Shown: positions 10,896 to 22,654 of the stretch, piece after piece
How the letters are laid out: every line of letters begins with the position of its first letter
How positions within the stretch are numbered: the first letter of the stretch is position 1
NCBI GenBank assembly: GCA_035578175.1
Contig: JAQMRL010000011.1
Span: 6,831,501 to 6,895,500, forward strand
DNA length: 64,000 nt
Reading direction: 5' to 3'
DNA from: Catonia carolina
Lineage: Eukaryota; Arthropoda; Insecta; Hemiptera; Achilidae
Notes under the pieces: generated by a model
Seen by the model: only the letters and a program-made list of their open reading frames with translations
Told to the model about the DNA's origin: nothing
The model's database searches: none
Translations under genes and position numbers: made by a program

Positions 10896-12165
10896 ATAAA
10901 TGTAACAGACATCATTGGTTGACTTATTCATCACTAAATTATCTAATTCTGTGATAACTCAAAGAGCTAAATGTAACTACATTTGTTCCGTAGGGGTTGA
11001 ACATGGTAACTATAACTCGATTAATAGCTTTTTTTTTAGAAAAAAGGGGTGACTACCCTAAGCCAATACATATAAATGATATCCCTTCCTAAAGAGTTGT
11101 AAAACTTGGATGCGTAATCTGTAACGGATACTTCGAACATTTAAAGTACAGTATTAAAAAGACCTGATTAATTTTGATACTTTAGTTACTGGGTGTGCCC
11201 AATATGTACAGTAAGTTCAGACTGGTTTCAATACGGTTATATTATACCAAAAGTTTGTTATGAAGTGATTTTTTTATTCTGGTCCGAGTACGCAATAGAA
11301 TTGTGTTAATTTTAAGTCTAGTTGTTTCTGTTGAGTCTGTGTTCTCCAATATATGTGTCTGTTTAGGTTAGATGTAATCTGAGATGTTTAACTGTGTCGT
11401 TTGAGGAAGTTAAATGTTGTTAAAATATGCGTGAGGGCAATTTTTATGACAGGGTTTAAATGTGACATGTAACCTTCGTGTTTTGTTTGTCTTTTTCGCA
11501 TTTTACGCCATGTTTCATATCAGTCTTATTAAAAGTTATGGGTGTTAAGTCCGGCAGTTCTTCTGACTGTGTTTTCGTGTACTGAAAGAAAAACTGTATC
11601 ATTTTCAAAGGTAGCTTATTATATCTTGTCGTATTATGAGTAAATACTAAAGGCATCTTTAAAATTTCTCTTGAAAATAATTGTAACCCTAAGTAAGTTC
11701 ATTATTATTTCAAAACTTTAATTAAGGCTTATTAATAATATTTTAGTTATTTTAAAATACTTGTTACGTATTTTTCGGTACATTTACAACGTTTCCTGTC
11801 AATTACATATGTCTGTGGTTTTTTTATATACATTTAAAATGTTGGAACATATTTTTATAACTTGTTGTAACCATGAAATTTTTAAATCGTTTTGGTTAAT
11901 TAAATTTCTGATTATTTACAGGTTCCTTAGTAAATGGTTTAACTTCTATAATACCCGTGAATATTAAAAATATATAGTATTGTTTAGGTGTATAAATATT
12001 TACTTAGATATTTATAGAAACATTTATAAATTGTTAATATCCGTTTAACTTATAAACAATTTTCGGATGTCACTATATTCTCATTACTGACATTTTTGTA
12101 ATTCATTAAAAATTGTTGTGATTTCAAGTCCAAGTTGGTGTAATGAATCTGCCAATATAAATTGT
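10896..12165. other. No recognised gene; flank of orphan LTR primer site
   Basis: If the primer-binding site at 12169-12186 marks a retrotransposon leader, its gag region would lie here on the minus strand. The only frame there (11456-11656, 66 codons) has no Gag signature that I can see. Confidence 0.4.
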
Positions 12166-12168
12166 TTT

Positions 12169-12186
12169 GGCCCCACGTTGGGCACC
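12169..12186 (-). promoter_or_regulatory. Candidate LTR-retrotransposon primer-binding site
   Basis: The minus strand reads GGTGCCCAACGTGGGGCC, close to the primer-binding site TGGCGCCCAACGTGGGGC (complementary to a tRNA-Lys 3' end) used by many LTR retroelements. On that strand it is preceded within a few bases by ATTACA, a plausible LTR 3' end. No partner LTR, gag or pol was found, so this would be an isolated relic. Confidence 0.5.
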
Positions 12187-12427
12187 GAAATGTAATGAAT
12201 GAAATGGAATGAATAAAAAGTTAAATGCAAATTAAAAATTGAAAATTGATTTAAAGAAAAACGAGAAGTGGAAAATTTAAAAAAATTGACAAATAAAATG
12301 TATTACAAAATTAGTTTAAATGCTTGAATTATTTAGTGATGACACTGATATAAACTTAAATATTTTAATAGATTATTAATTATAATTATGTATTGCAATA
12401 TCTACTATTAAATATTAAATATATACT

Positions 12428-12623
12428 AGCTATGAGTCCTGCAGGGTAGATTGGATGGTGGAAGACGGCCAGGCCGAAGAAAAATATCCTGGCTTGCTAA
12501 CCTGAGAGACTGGTATGGACAAAGCTCAGCCCAACTTTTCCGCACTGCAGAGGACAGGACCAAGATAGCTATGATGGTAGCCAACGTTCGAACCGGACAG
12601 GCACGTTAAGAAGAAGCTATGAG
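12428..12623 (+). mobile_element. 5'-truncated LINE insertion with target duplication
   Basis: A 178-bp LINE 3' fragment (12437-12614) encodes LQGRLDGGRRPGRRKISWLA, then NLRDWYGQSSAQLFRTAEDR, ending MVANVRTGQAR plus stop, then an AAGAAGA tail. It is flanked by a perfect 9-bp duplication, AGCTATGAG, at 12428-12436 and 12615-12623. This is a clean target-primed insertion of the same family as the fragment at 10600-10895, and shows that such short LINE tails arrived as separate events. Confidence 0.85.
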
Positions 12624-13325
12624 TTCAAATTAATTATTTTTATAATACTATTTTGAAATTATCCTCGGAGTCTTGCTCCTGCTTCTTGTCCATCCATTGA
12701 CCGGGAATCAAATGGAGCGTCAAGTCATTGTTGCAAATTGGTTTTCTAGTCTTAAATATATTTTATTTAAATCTTACTTTCAAATTCTAAAATAATCAAA
12801 TTTATCTTGTTTGGTTCGATAATTAATTTGATTCTTGATACGTAAATATTTTGCTTTACTTATTTACTTATTATTTCAAATTATTTAATTAAAATTATAC
12901 TATCTTTTGTTTACTTGCTTTAATTTGAGATATTTGGTTTCTGAAATTGATTTTTGAATGTTTTATTTTCTTCTTATTATATTATCATCTTCATTATACA
13001 CCTCGATATATTTTATCACTGTTTAGAATATTTAAAATTTAAATTAGAATTTGTTCAATTTTAATTATTATTTATGATTATTTTTAAATTACTTCGTGAA
13101 TTTACAACAGATTAATTTAATTAGATCATCGATCAACGACGTACTGGAAAATAGACTGCTATTCTACATTGGATCTTTTTACGGTATTTTTAATTGTGTA
13201 GCTATTCTACATCTGACATATGTATCAACTACGGTACTGCCACAAACTCTTTTACCCTGCTTGAATTCCTTTCAGAACCAAAGTTCTGATCGTAACAGTT
13301 TGAATTTTATTAACACCACACCAGT
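12624..13325. other. No recognised feature; possible LTR relic
   Basis: AT-rich DNA. If the primer site at 12169 is real, the LTR would extend from 12191 into this stretch, perhaps to ATTTACA near 13106. I see no TATA box or second LTR copy to prove it. Confidence 0.3.
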
Positions 13326-13329
13326 CCTG

Positions 13330-13800
13330 TAGATTTTTAGTGCCAACTTTTTCTTCGACTGGACCACGTTTATCCATTATTTTGCCTTGCATGATATTCT
13401 ACTATAATGTATATCTCTGACGTGTCATCGCGTGATTCTGCCAATTTTTCTTGTTCCATTCTTGATCTTATCTCCGTTGGACAGTCCTTATTGTATTCAC
13501 AATCATAATATTTAACGTGATGTGAACATTTTCCAGTTTTGTGTCTATCACCGTAATATGAGCTGTATTCCGCTGGTTACTGATTACAATGATCTAGGTC
13601 CTTTTGATATTCAGAACTATTCCAGCTGCTGCGCATCCATCAGTAAGACTGTCGAGTATGTTCTGCTCATCTTCATGACTGAATGCCAACAGGACTGTAT
13701 TATCCGCGTACATTAGGTTATTTATAAATTACCACCATAAAATGAAATTGTTCATTACTTTTAGGCCATACAGTGAACAGTGCCTTGAATTCTTAGAGCC
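13330..13800 (-). pseudogene. LINE reverse-transcriptase palm fragment
   Basis: The minus strand gives INNLMYADNTVLLAFSHEDE, then a region containing LDSLTDGCAAAGIVLNIKRT, then after frame changes KLENVHIT and CPTEIRSRMEQEKLAE. This is the palm of a non-LTR reverse transcriptase. The catalytic YADD motif (about 13699-13710) reads YADN here, so the last catalytic aspartate is lost. Stops follow within about 40 codons. Unlike other LINE relics in the window, this one preserves the core rather than the 3' tail. Confidence 0.75.
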
Positions 13801-14040
13801 ATTTCGTCACATTTGTATAACTGCTGAAATTCATGCTTTAATATAGCTTTAGACATGAATTCTTAGAGAATTTCTTCTCATTCATATAACCGCTGAAATT
13901 CCTAGCACGCATCTTTTGAATGAGCCTCAACATAGTCATCAGACATGAATCTCCTCATTTATATTACCGCTGAAATTCCTAGCATGCACCTTTTGAATAA
14001 GTTTCAACTTGGTCATCGTACATACTGTTCAAGTGATAGT
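13770..14040. repeat. Degenerate tandem repeat, about 3 x 85 bp
   Basis: Three units share a block ending CCGCTGAAATTCCTAGCA, then CATCTTTTGAAT, CTCAAC or TTCAAC, GTCATC and AGACATGAAT. The first unit is the most diverged. The left edge overlaps the decayed LINE relic. Confidence 0.6.
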
Positions 14041-14049
14041 ATACTAGTA

Positions 14050-14885
14050 CATACTTTTTGAATTCCGTTGATTTTTTTTCATCTTGGCTGCCATTAGAGC
14101 TGACGTACATTCTGAGATCCTTATAATATTATTGTCCATTCATTTTTTTATAAAAAACAACTGAAGGCTGTAATTTTGAAAATCCCGATTATGATTCCGT
14201 TCTAATGTTTTAATGTAGTGTAATGATATTGAATATGGTTTTCAAATGAAAAGTGAGGATTTTTCACATCCATAGGCGCCCATAGATATCAGTACGGTAG
14301 GTAGAATGGGCAACTAAGACTGTTAAGTCAATTGACTGTTAATTTTTAATATTAGACTGTAGAAAGTATAATTAAATATTTTTATTAACTATTAAAACTA
14401 ATTTTAAATATCTTTGTTTCAGGTATGTTACTGTTCCACTGATCCTGTGCTGTACAGTGTGGTGAGGTACATAAAAACTTTATTATTTTATGTAGGCTTA
14501 CGTCGTAGGATTAACTAGGAGGCTACAGAACCTAGATTTGTTTTGTATCGAAATCGTTAATTATTAAATTTAATTTATTTGCTTAATAGTATTGAAATAC
14601 ATGGGTTTTAAGGCGTAAACTTTGGTAGTTATGGTAAAGTACTGTGTTATTTTTTTAAGTGTTTAGCTTCTAGTGGATTCGATTTCTCGTGGTTTCATAA
14701 AAATTATTTCTCTGTTGCACATAATTTTTAAAATAGATACCTAGGTCTAAAAAATTACGAGTTAAAAAAAAAAAAAAATATATATATATATATTTATGTA
14801 TATACATAGTAATATTGTTTTTCCTAAAGTATTTTACAATAACATAAAGTGTAAATAAAGAACATAATAAAAGTGTAAATATGCA
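14050..14885. other. No recognised gene; candidate splice-like site
   Basis: AT-rich. The interval includes TATCTTTGTTTCAG|GTATGT at 14409-14428, discussed as a possible ratchet site or tiny exon, and a TA microsatellite. Confidence 0.35.
14764..14793. repeat. (A)n(TA)n microsatellite
   Basis: A poly-A run passes straight into alternating TA. Confidence 0.95.
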
Positions 14886-14888
14886 GGA

Positions 14889-16084
14889 TATTTACACTTT
14901 ACCTTAATATTCCGTTTCAGGATCTGGGTAAATTAAATAATTAATACACAAGGTTTAAAATTACAAGTATTTATTACAACTAAAAATTACAATGAAATAA
15001 AAGATTAAGTCTTCTATCTATAAGTAAATTAGATGTATATGTAAATTACAATTAAATTACTTAATAAATAACAAACTTATACCAATAAACTTATACTTAT
15101 ATAAATAACTAATAATATACTTATATAAAAATAATACTACATACTTATATATATATAATAATATACTTATATAAATAACTTAACTAATTTACTAAATACT
15201 ACTTATTACTTAGGTCATTAGCCGAAAGGCTGGTTTGAACCTGTAGAGGTTTTACTAAGTAAAACGAGGAATGACGTACACATATCAGAGTGCGTAGTGG
15301 AAAAGTACGCTTATCAGCATGCGGGGCCCCCTGAAAAGCACATATTTTCCACTCTGCAAATTACACCTTCACTTCATCCACCACAGGGTCTGGCTGTATA
15401 TAGAAATTCATTACTTTCAGAGGAGATAACTCTGATTAATGTCTTTTACACCTCTACCTCTTCTGTTCTTAAGTGCTTCGATCATTTAATTGGTTGACCA
15501 TGTGATAAGAAACGGAACTGTTTTTTTTTGCCCTGCAACAAACAGATTGCGTGTAAATAGTTTGACTCTCCACCTGTCTGTTATGGGCAGAAATACTACT
15601 TACAAAAATGATAAGAGTAAATTGACGTTAAACAATAGAGAGTAATTTACAGTAACGTTGACCTTTTCTAACGTACTGGTGTATGCACTGTGCAATTTGC
15701 TCACTCAATTACAGACAAAACGAAAGCTAAATTCATAAATCGGTTCGCTTATATAGGTGGATCTAAGGAGATTTCGAGAAAAGACATTTTCTATGTAACA
15801 ATAAAAGTACAAAATTCTTCTGATGGCTTCTGGATAAATCTAAATAACTGTAAACAAATTAGAATTGATTAAAAGGTGTTACAAAAAGGCCAGTTATCTA
15901 ACTAGGAACCACCCGACTCTTTCACAATAGTTATACAACAATAGACAGCCCTACCTGTACTATACAACCATTTATAACTATTTCTTGGAAAATTATTTAT
16001 TACTAATTATTTACGTTAACATTTTTAAACTCTCTGTCCTCCTCGAGAATTCTCGAATATACATTCTTTTTAGATATTGTCATA
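14889..16084 (-). mobile_element. Decayed solo LTR (LTR-G copy 1) with nested SINE-A
   Basis: It is collinear with the better copy at 33872-35536: the CCGTTTCAGGATCTGGGTAA and TACAAGTATTTATTACAACT blocks at the left, TTCGCTTATATAGG, then AAAAGGTGTTACA, GACTCTTTCACA and GATATTGTCATAATAC at the right. Read on the minus strand the termini are decayed. SINE-A copy 2 (15206-15590) sits inside it. About 800 bp without the insert. No internal retroviral-type genes adjoin. Confidence 0.6.
15194..15602 (-). mobile_element. SINE-A copy 2, full length, with 12-bp target duplication
   Basis: The element occupies about 15206-15590. The 12-bp duplication AAATACTACTTA lies at 15194-15205 and 15591-15602. 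A variable-length duplication plus a tail is the mark of LINE-driven retrotransposition rather than of a DNA transposon, which supports calling SINE-A a SINE. Confidence 0.85.
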
Positions 16085-16204
16085 ATACATTAATGTCTAA
16101 TTGTATGTTAATTTGCATCAATACCTCAGTCATCAGCGATAATTTTGAGTTAAAAAACAGTGAGTTTGATCATTTTCCAGACCCTAGCCGGAAATTGAAC
16201 ATCG

Positions 16205-16484
16205 GACAAAATCGAAAAGCGTATATAATTAAAGTTGTATGAAATTAAAATATCTACAACTTTTACTTTAACATTTTTTTCCTACAACGCTTTGTTTAGC
16301 GTCAATTAGTTATTTTTTATATATTTAAGTCCTACCGCAGATTGATTTTCTTTTATCGCTATTTACTCATAATTAAAATTAGGTTAAGTTTTTCATTTTA
16401 CATTGTTTACTTTTGATGAAACGTAGGTTATGTTTCCGTTAATTACATTGGAAAGAAAAAGTTATGTGAGTGTTTCACGCCAGA
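16205..16484 (-). mobile_element. HINE-B fragment, old
   Basis: It retains a GCGTATATAATTAAAG block, TCTACAACTTTTA, GTTTAGCGT, CTCATAATTAAAAT and the terminal GTGAGTGTTTCACGCCAGAT. The half with the TG tract is missing. A further scrap of the same end lies at 17222-17262. Confidence 0.6.
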
Positions 16485-16489
16485 TTTTT

Positions 16490-17430
16490 CTTATTGGATA
16501 TGTAGTTAAACGAAATTTTTTCTTACTGTGGTTTCTCTATCCCAAAAAAATTACAAAATATTTTAAAGAATAAAGGCAATATAAAAAACAAATTTTAATA
16601 ACATGAAAATTGATATCAATTTTTTTGTGCTTGAAACTGTGTTTTTAATATACTCCGGTCTGCCCATGGCCAGTAAATAAATTGATGCCATATTCTTCAA
16701 TAAACAATAATAATTCGAAGTACGCGCGCACGAGCTTTTTCCGTTGTTATTATATTTATTTATTTTTAAAAACTAAATTGGAAAAAGACTGTTTAAAATG
16801 TTTATTATGAAAGTGACTTTATTTATCAATTGAAATAGAATTTATGTGCAAAATATTTTCTAGTGTACCCAATCATCCGTATTTCGATCCATTTTAAAAA
16901 TTTTGTTCTCAAATATTTTGTTGATTTTGATTGATAGGTAACACACATTCCTATAAGTTTATATTTGCTGAAAATTACTGTTGTAACGTTTTTCCCTTTA
17001 TATCAATAATGTAAATAGTATAAACAAACATTGCGGCATGAATTCTCTATTGAGTTTTTATGGACAAATATTTCCCGATGAAAACGAAGTTTATTACAAA
17101 AAAAACCAACTAATAAATATCAAACCTGTTATTAATTTATTTTTTAATGTAAAGAAACAAAAATGTTTGAGAAATAAAAACTCTGTAATTTAATTCTTTT
17201 CTTCAAAAATTGGTCCTTTTTAACATTGGAAAGATAAAGTCGTGTGAGTGTTGCACACAAGATATTTTTTGTCTACATTTTAATTTAACAGACTACATCA
17301 ATCTACCAATACAAAAAAGTTAAGACGAAATTTAACACGCCGTTACCTGCGAAGAAAATGGAGTAGAGATCTACTGATTTAATTGGAAATAAAGTAATGC
17401 GTAAAAAATTTCCTGATATTATTTCTTATG
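16490..17430. other. No recognised gene
   Basis: AT-rich DNA. It contains only a short HINE-B end (17222-17262, AAGTCGTGTGAGTGTTGCAC). Confidence 0.4.
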
Positions 17431-17434
17431 ATAT

Positions 17435-17828
17435 TGTTGTTGTTTAGGTCATCAGCCGAAACGCTGGTTTGAACCTCCGGATATTTTACTAAGTAAAACA
17501 AGGAGTGAGGTGGTTTACTATGGCTTCCTCACTGAGTGGAAAAGTATGCTTATCAGCATATCAGGCCCTCTGAAAACCACATATTTTCCACCCTGTAAAT
17601 GACACCTTCACTTCATTCACCATAGGGTCCGGGTGTATAATGAAATTCATTACTCGCATAGGGTATAACTCTGATTAGTGTCTTTTACACCTCTACTTCT
17701 TCTGTTCTTTAATGATTCAGTAATTTAATTGGCTGACCATGTGATAAGAAACAGAACTATTTTTCGTATCCCTGAAACAAACAGATTGAGTGCAAATAAT
17801 TTAATACTCCACTTGTTTGATATGGGCA
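17435..17828 (-). mobile_element. SINE-A copy 3, full length
   Basis: Complete from the (TTG)n side (the tail, read in reverse) to ATATGGGCA. No clear target duplication was seen. It lies only about 70 bp from copy 4 in the same orientation. Confidence 0.85.
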
Positions 17829-17888
17829 TACTACAAACTTACACTTACACAGATTTTATAAAATTTAACTTTTGTAATGTATCTTATT

Positions 17889-18305
17889 TTACGTTGGTTG
17901 TTGTTGTTTAGGTCATCAGCCGAAAGGCTGGTTTGAACCTGTAGAGGTTTTACTAAGTAAAACGAGGAGTGAGGTGGTTTACCATTGCCTTCCTCACTGA
18001 GTGGAAAAGTACGCTTATCAGCATGCCGGGCCCTCTGAAAAGCACATATTTTCCACTCTGTAAATGACAACTTCACTTCATTCAACACAGGGTCTGGCTG
18101 TACAATGAAATTCATTACTTTCAGAGAAGATAACTCTGATTAGTGTCTTTTACACCTCTACCTCTTCTGTTCTTAAATGATTCAGTCATTTAATTGACTG
18201 ACCATGTGATAAGAAACAGAACTATTTATTTTAGCCCTGCAACGAACAGATTGAGTGTAAATAATTTGACACTCCACCTGTCTGTTATGGGCAGTTACGT
18301 TGGTT
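17889..18305 (-). mobile_element. SINE-A copy 4, full length, with 11-bp target duplication
   Basis: Element at 17900-18294, flanked by the perfect duplication TTACGTTGGTT (17889-17899, 18295-18305). The (TTG)n block next to the left duplicate corresponds to a (CAA)n 3' tail in the sense orientation. One of the best-preserved copies. Confidence 0.9.
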
Positions 18306-18589
18306 ATAAAGCCAATTGTTACGTAGATATTTTTTTTTAAGATTTCATTTTGTTTCCCTTACAGTATTATTTGTTAAAATTTTAATTTCTACACTACTTC
18401 TTATTCTTTTCTATGTTATTCTTGTTATATGTTTTATTATCCAATTGTTCCTGTGTTTATTCTCTAATTTTATTAATTTTCAACTCTTGAAGTATCTACT
18501 AGGAATTAGTAATTAATTTTTTTGTTTTTTTACGTTATTTGTGAATTAAAAGAATAGTAAAACTTTTGAATTGTTATTCTATATTTTAT

Positions 18590-18991
18590 GCCCATAACAG
18601 GCTGGTGGAATGTTAAATTAATTGCTCTCAATCTGCTGTTTCCAGGGCTACAAAAAGTAGTTCTGTTTCTAATCACATAGTCAGCCAATTATATGACTGA
18701 ACTATTTAAGAATGGAAGAGGTAGAGGTGAAAAAAAAACTAGTTAGAGCTATATGTACCTTCACGGAGTAATGAATTTCACTATACAGCAAGACCCTGTG
18801 GTGAATAAAATGAAGATGGAATTTCCAGGGTGGAAAGTAGGTGCATTTCGGAGGGCCGGGCATGCTGATAAGCATACTCTTTCAATTCAGTAAGGAGACA
18901 ATCGTAAACCACCTCACTCGTTTTTACTTAGTAAAATATCTACAGGTTCTAACTAGCACTTCGGCTGTTGACCTGAACAAGTATATTTTAT
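18590..18991 (+). mobile_element. SINE-A copy 5, full length, with 10-bp target duplication
   Basis: Sense copy starting GCCCATAACAGG and ending GACCTGAACAAG, flanked by TATATTTTAT at 18590-18599 and 18982-18991. It defines both element ends: the 5' terminus is GCCC and the 3' end is A/C-rich. Confidence 0.9.
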
Positions 18992-18994
18992 AAT

Positions 18995-19830
18995 TTCTGA
19001 ATTAAGAATAAAGAAATAAAAACTAATTTCAGCTGTACGTTGGTAATAAATTTGAATGAACGTCGAAATAGTATTTTTAACCATATTGTTATTTTTCCGC
19101 AGTTAAAAATAAAAAATAAAATGAAAACAGAAAAGATTTTTTTGTCATTGACCTGAAAATTGTGGTGAAATGCACCAAATTGTTCCCAGCTGTCGTTAAT
19201 GTAACGGAAAATATCCTTAGGGAAAACCAGACTGACCTGGCGTTATTCCAGTGTTAGCGTACAAACTTACTTTAATGTACTAGCCTACACACACAAGCAT
19301 TATTACCATGCATTATGCAGGTCTATCATATTCACACACGCGCTATTACAAACACGTGTTCTATTAGCTTAGTTATTCCTGGCGACTAGACACACATTGT
19401 TGAACTCATTTAAGTTGTGGCTTAGTTTTAGCTTACTCCAGTATTATGTCTTTATATTTTACTTGTTCTCTCTCTCTCTCTCTCTCTTTGTTCTTGTTTT
19501 CAACTCCAGACAATCATCTAACTTCACGCTTCAGTCAAACTAAATTCTATTTTAAATCGCCCTTTTAATTTATCTTCCAGATAGTATAGAATCAACCAGG
19601 AGTAAAAATAAGTAATGTCTATATACGTCAAATATAAACTAAGAATTTTTGATTTTATTCTAAAGTTTTTTTTAGGTTTTATTGAATTAAACGAGCCATT
19701 CTGATCTTCTCTTCTTCCTCTTCTCCCTCCTCCCCTCCTCCACTTTATCATAATAATCATAATCATCATGAAGTTACCTGGACTGAATAAGATCTCTTGT
19801 ACCAGTTTGTCTCTAACTTAGCTGGCTTCT
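18995..19830. other. No recognised gene; CT microsatellite
   Basis: AT-rich stretch with a (TC)n run at 19467-19488 and purine/pyrimidine-biased DNA at 19700-19745. The 81-codon minus frame at 19524-19769 is a translation of that biased tract. Confidence 0.4.
19467..19488. repeat. (TC)n microsatellite
   Basis: An uninterrupted CT run. Confidence 0.95.
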
Positions 19831-19831
19831 A

Positions 19832-20110
19832 CGTTTTGGGTCCCGGGTTCGATTCCCGGTCAGGCCGGGTATTTTTCATCACTCATCTTAATCTATCATC
19901 TCACCGTCTGCATTAGCAAAATTTGTTTTGTCGATTGCAACAAACGGTTTTCGGTTGGGTAATCTACACAAAAAGTTAGTGGGCCTGGATTGGATTTGAC
20001 GTTTCTGGTTTTGACCAGAAGCAGCCCAAAACCGGAATTCAAAAAATAAAATTCGGAAACAAAAATAGTGTCATTTGATTCCTCTTAAAGAATAGGTACA
20101 GAAATCATTG
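19832..20110 (+). mobile_element. tRNA-like head fused to repeat-D (copy 2)
   Basis: GGGTTCGATTCCCGGTCAGG is a perfect B-box/T-arm. It is followed by TATTTTTCATCACTCATC, then the repeat-D body: GTAATCTACACAAAAAGTTA, CCAGAAGCAGCCCAAAACCGG, ATTCGGAAACAAAAATAGTG, TCATTTGATTCCTC. It suggests repeat-D may be the body of a tRNA-headed SINE, though other D copies lack a head. Confidence 0.55.
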
Positions 20111-20233
20111 GGTTGTTAGGTCTTTTCTGTTATTCTCCTCGCATAATTTTACACATTTTGTGTATATTTTGTATGTATGTATTTATTCTTACAGTATTTT
20201 TAACGATAAAAACCGGAAAAATATTTTAAAAAA

Positions 20234-21153
20234 TCTGGTGTGAAACACTCACACAACTTTCTCTTGCCAATGCAAATAATTAACAATAAACCTAACATTA
20301 GTATTAAAACATTAGAAATGAACAAAAACTAACCTCAAAAACATAACCTTATTTTAATCATGAGTGAATGACAATCGAACTCAGTTTGGCTTAAAAATAC
20401 GGAAAATCACGCTTTCACGCTAAACTAAGCTCTGTAGAGAAAAATGCTCTAAACAAAAGTTGTAGATCTTTTAATTTTCTATAAATTTAATTATATACAC
20501 TTCTGTCGTAAAATGCATACTAAGACCGAAATGTTAAAAAAATCGATTTTTCTCACGTTTTCGTGAGAAAAACAACAGAAAATCGCAAATTACCGCTAAA
20601 CTAAGCGTTATACAAAAAAATGTTTGAAACAGAAGTTGTAGGTTTTTAAATTCTCTACAACTTTTATTATGTAGATTTTTGCGCTAAAATTTATATTAAA
20701 GCCGTAATCTTAAGAAAACAACGTTTTTACGTGAAAACAGCCTCACCGAGAATTTCAGCAAACATGGCGCCTACCCTATCTTGTAGAGAATAAAAAATTG
20801 AGTAAAATAGGCGATTTTAAAAAAAATCGTAGGACCAGTTTTTGAGAAAATCGCAAAAAACTGAAAAATTATACGAATAAACTACTACTTCCGGTTGACC
20901 GATTTTGATGAAAATGTTCGTGTTGCGTCCGGTAGTGGTATGTAACTTAAGTTTCAAGTTTCAAGTTCGCATGATGTTCCGTTCTTGAGATATTCTGTTC
21001 ACACACAGACACACACACAGACCAATCGCTAAAAACATGTTTTTTGGGTTCAGGGGGTCTGAAAACGTATAGATCCGGTGAAAACTCGATTTCGAAAAAT
21101 CGACATGAAAACAATACTTTCCTTCCTATATATTCATATAGGCAAGAGAAAGT
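20234..21153 (+). mobile_element. HINE-B copy 2, full length
   Basis: It starts TCTGGTGTGAAACACTCACA and ends AGGCAAGAGAAAGT, with the hairpin CCTATATATTCATATAGG just inside the end and a short (CA)n tract at 21001-21020. GTGTGA and TCACAC form a small hairpin at the start. CTTTCTCTTGCC near the start and GGCAAGAGAAAG at the end are inverted. Both ends are flanked by A runs. Confidence 0.75.
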
Positions 21154-21159
21154 AAAAAT

Positions 21160-21464
21160 CATTTGTCAATATTTTTCAAGTTAACGTTAAAGTTTTTTTT
21201 CCTTTTTCAAGTTAACTTTAAACTATTAATTGAAAATTATTAAATTATTTAATGATGTCATATGTAATCAATGAGTTAATATTTTATTGTTACATACAAT
21301 AACAATATTGAGAAATAGCAGTGTATTTACCCTAACCTTAACATGAAGAAAATTAGTTTAAGATTTTTTTAAATATTTTACCGTTTTTATCGCTAAAAAT
21401 TCTGTAAGGCTACATACGAAGTATTCACAAAATTTGAAAAATTATGGGGGGAATAATAGAAAAG
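21160..21464. other. No recognised feature
   Basis: AT-rich DNA without a supported frame or repeat. Confidence 0.4.
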
Positions 21465-22100
21465 ACCCGGGTTTTTAGTTCCGGTTTCGACCGGACGTGC
21501 CCCAAAACCGGAAGTTAAGAAAACAAAGTCGGAATTTGGAAACAAAAATACAGTATTCAGTTGAACTAAAGTCCCCTTGCTGTGGGAGTGAGAGAATGCA
21601 TAATGCTCTCACTCGCACAAGCCATACGCGCCATTCCAATAACATTGTGAAAATTTTACTCATTGTTGTGAGCAAACGTTTATTATGCACGGAGTAAACT
21701 AACAAGCAAGATAACGACTGTAGTTTGTTTTCAGATTTAGATTATAACGGTAAAGACCTTTAGGCGCATGCGTAGTTATGGCACATATCTCACTCTCACT
21801 CGCTTGGTTATGGGACATTAATTCATCTGATATCTGTACAGTAGTGTCATTCGATTCATTGTAAAGAGTAGATACAGAGATTATTGGGTTTGAAGTTCCG
21901 GTATCGACCGGAAGTGGCCCGGAAACGGAAATCAAGAACTTGGAACTTGGAATCATGTCGGAACTTGGAAACAAAAATCATGTCATTCGATTCCTTTTAA
22001 AGAGTAGATACAGAAATCACTAATGGTTTTTGCGATTAGTCAGAGGTAAGCATTTTTTTAAATTTCCACCAGCCATGAGACGCGTCGTCTTATAAAAGGA
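21465..22100 (+). repeat. Repeat-D copy 3, two units around a unique insert
   Basis: A first D unit (21465-21556: TTCCGGTTTCGACCGGA, CCAAAACCGGAAGTTAAG, GTCGGAATTTGGAAAC) and a second at 21845-22100 (GTGTCATTCGATTC, TTCCGGTATCGACCGGAAG, CATGTCATTCGATTCC, CCACCAGCCATGAGACG). Between them lies unrelated DNA with CTCACTC repeats. The overlapping frames on both strands are not genes. Confidence 0.6.
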
Positions 22101-22654
22101 ATTTTTATAGGTTTCGTTTGTTTTAGCGATCGAACAGTTAATTTACTAACACCGATAATTAGGTGTTTATTTCTTAAAACTTTGTAGCGAGCTCTTAAAA
22201 ATCTTTTATAAATCAAATTCTTTATGGTCGTACAAAGTTTCATTATTAGTTTAAAGTTTACAGCTTGTAAAAATGTCAATAAATCATTTCTTTCAGACTT
22301 TGAAACAACAAAAAGTGTTTTATGACTGCAGACACTTGAAACTAACAAATAATTTCTTGCAGTCAGTTTATGAATTATAGTCTAAAAGTAAATTAACCGG
22401 GCTTATTACTTCATGGAACAAAATGCTAACTTGTGTGAGACATTTGGTTTTACTGTAAAAATTTTAGTTAATATTTTTAAAATATTTTAAATTTTAGTTA
22501 ATATTTTAAAAGCCTAAGTGTTAATATTTTCGCTTATCAGTTTTTATCTTGACACGTTCTTCGTTCTTGGAGTCTCCCAGATGTAGTTATAAAAAAATAT
22601 CTTCTTGGGTTATCGTTCAAATTTCCGTCCACACCAAGCCAAAATTTTGGAAAA

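Noticed and set aside
22058..22348. 96-codon minus-strand frame
   Set aside because: It overlaps the end of repeat-D and shows no family motif or conservation between D copies.
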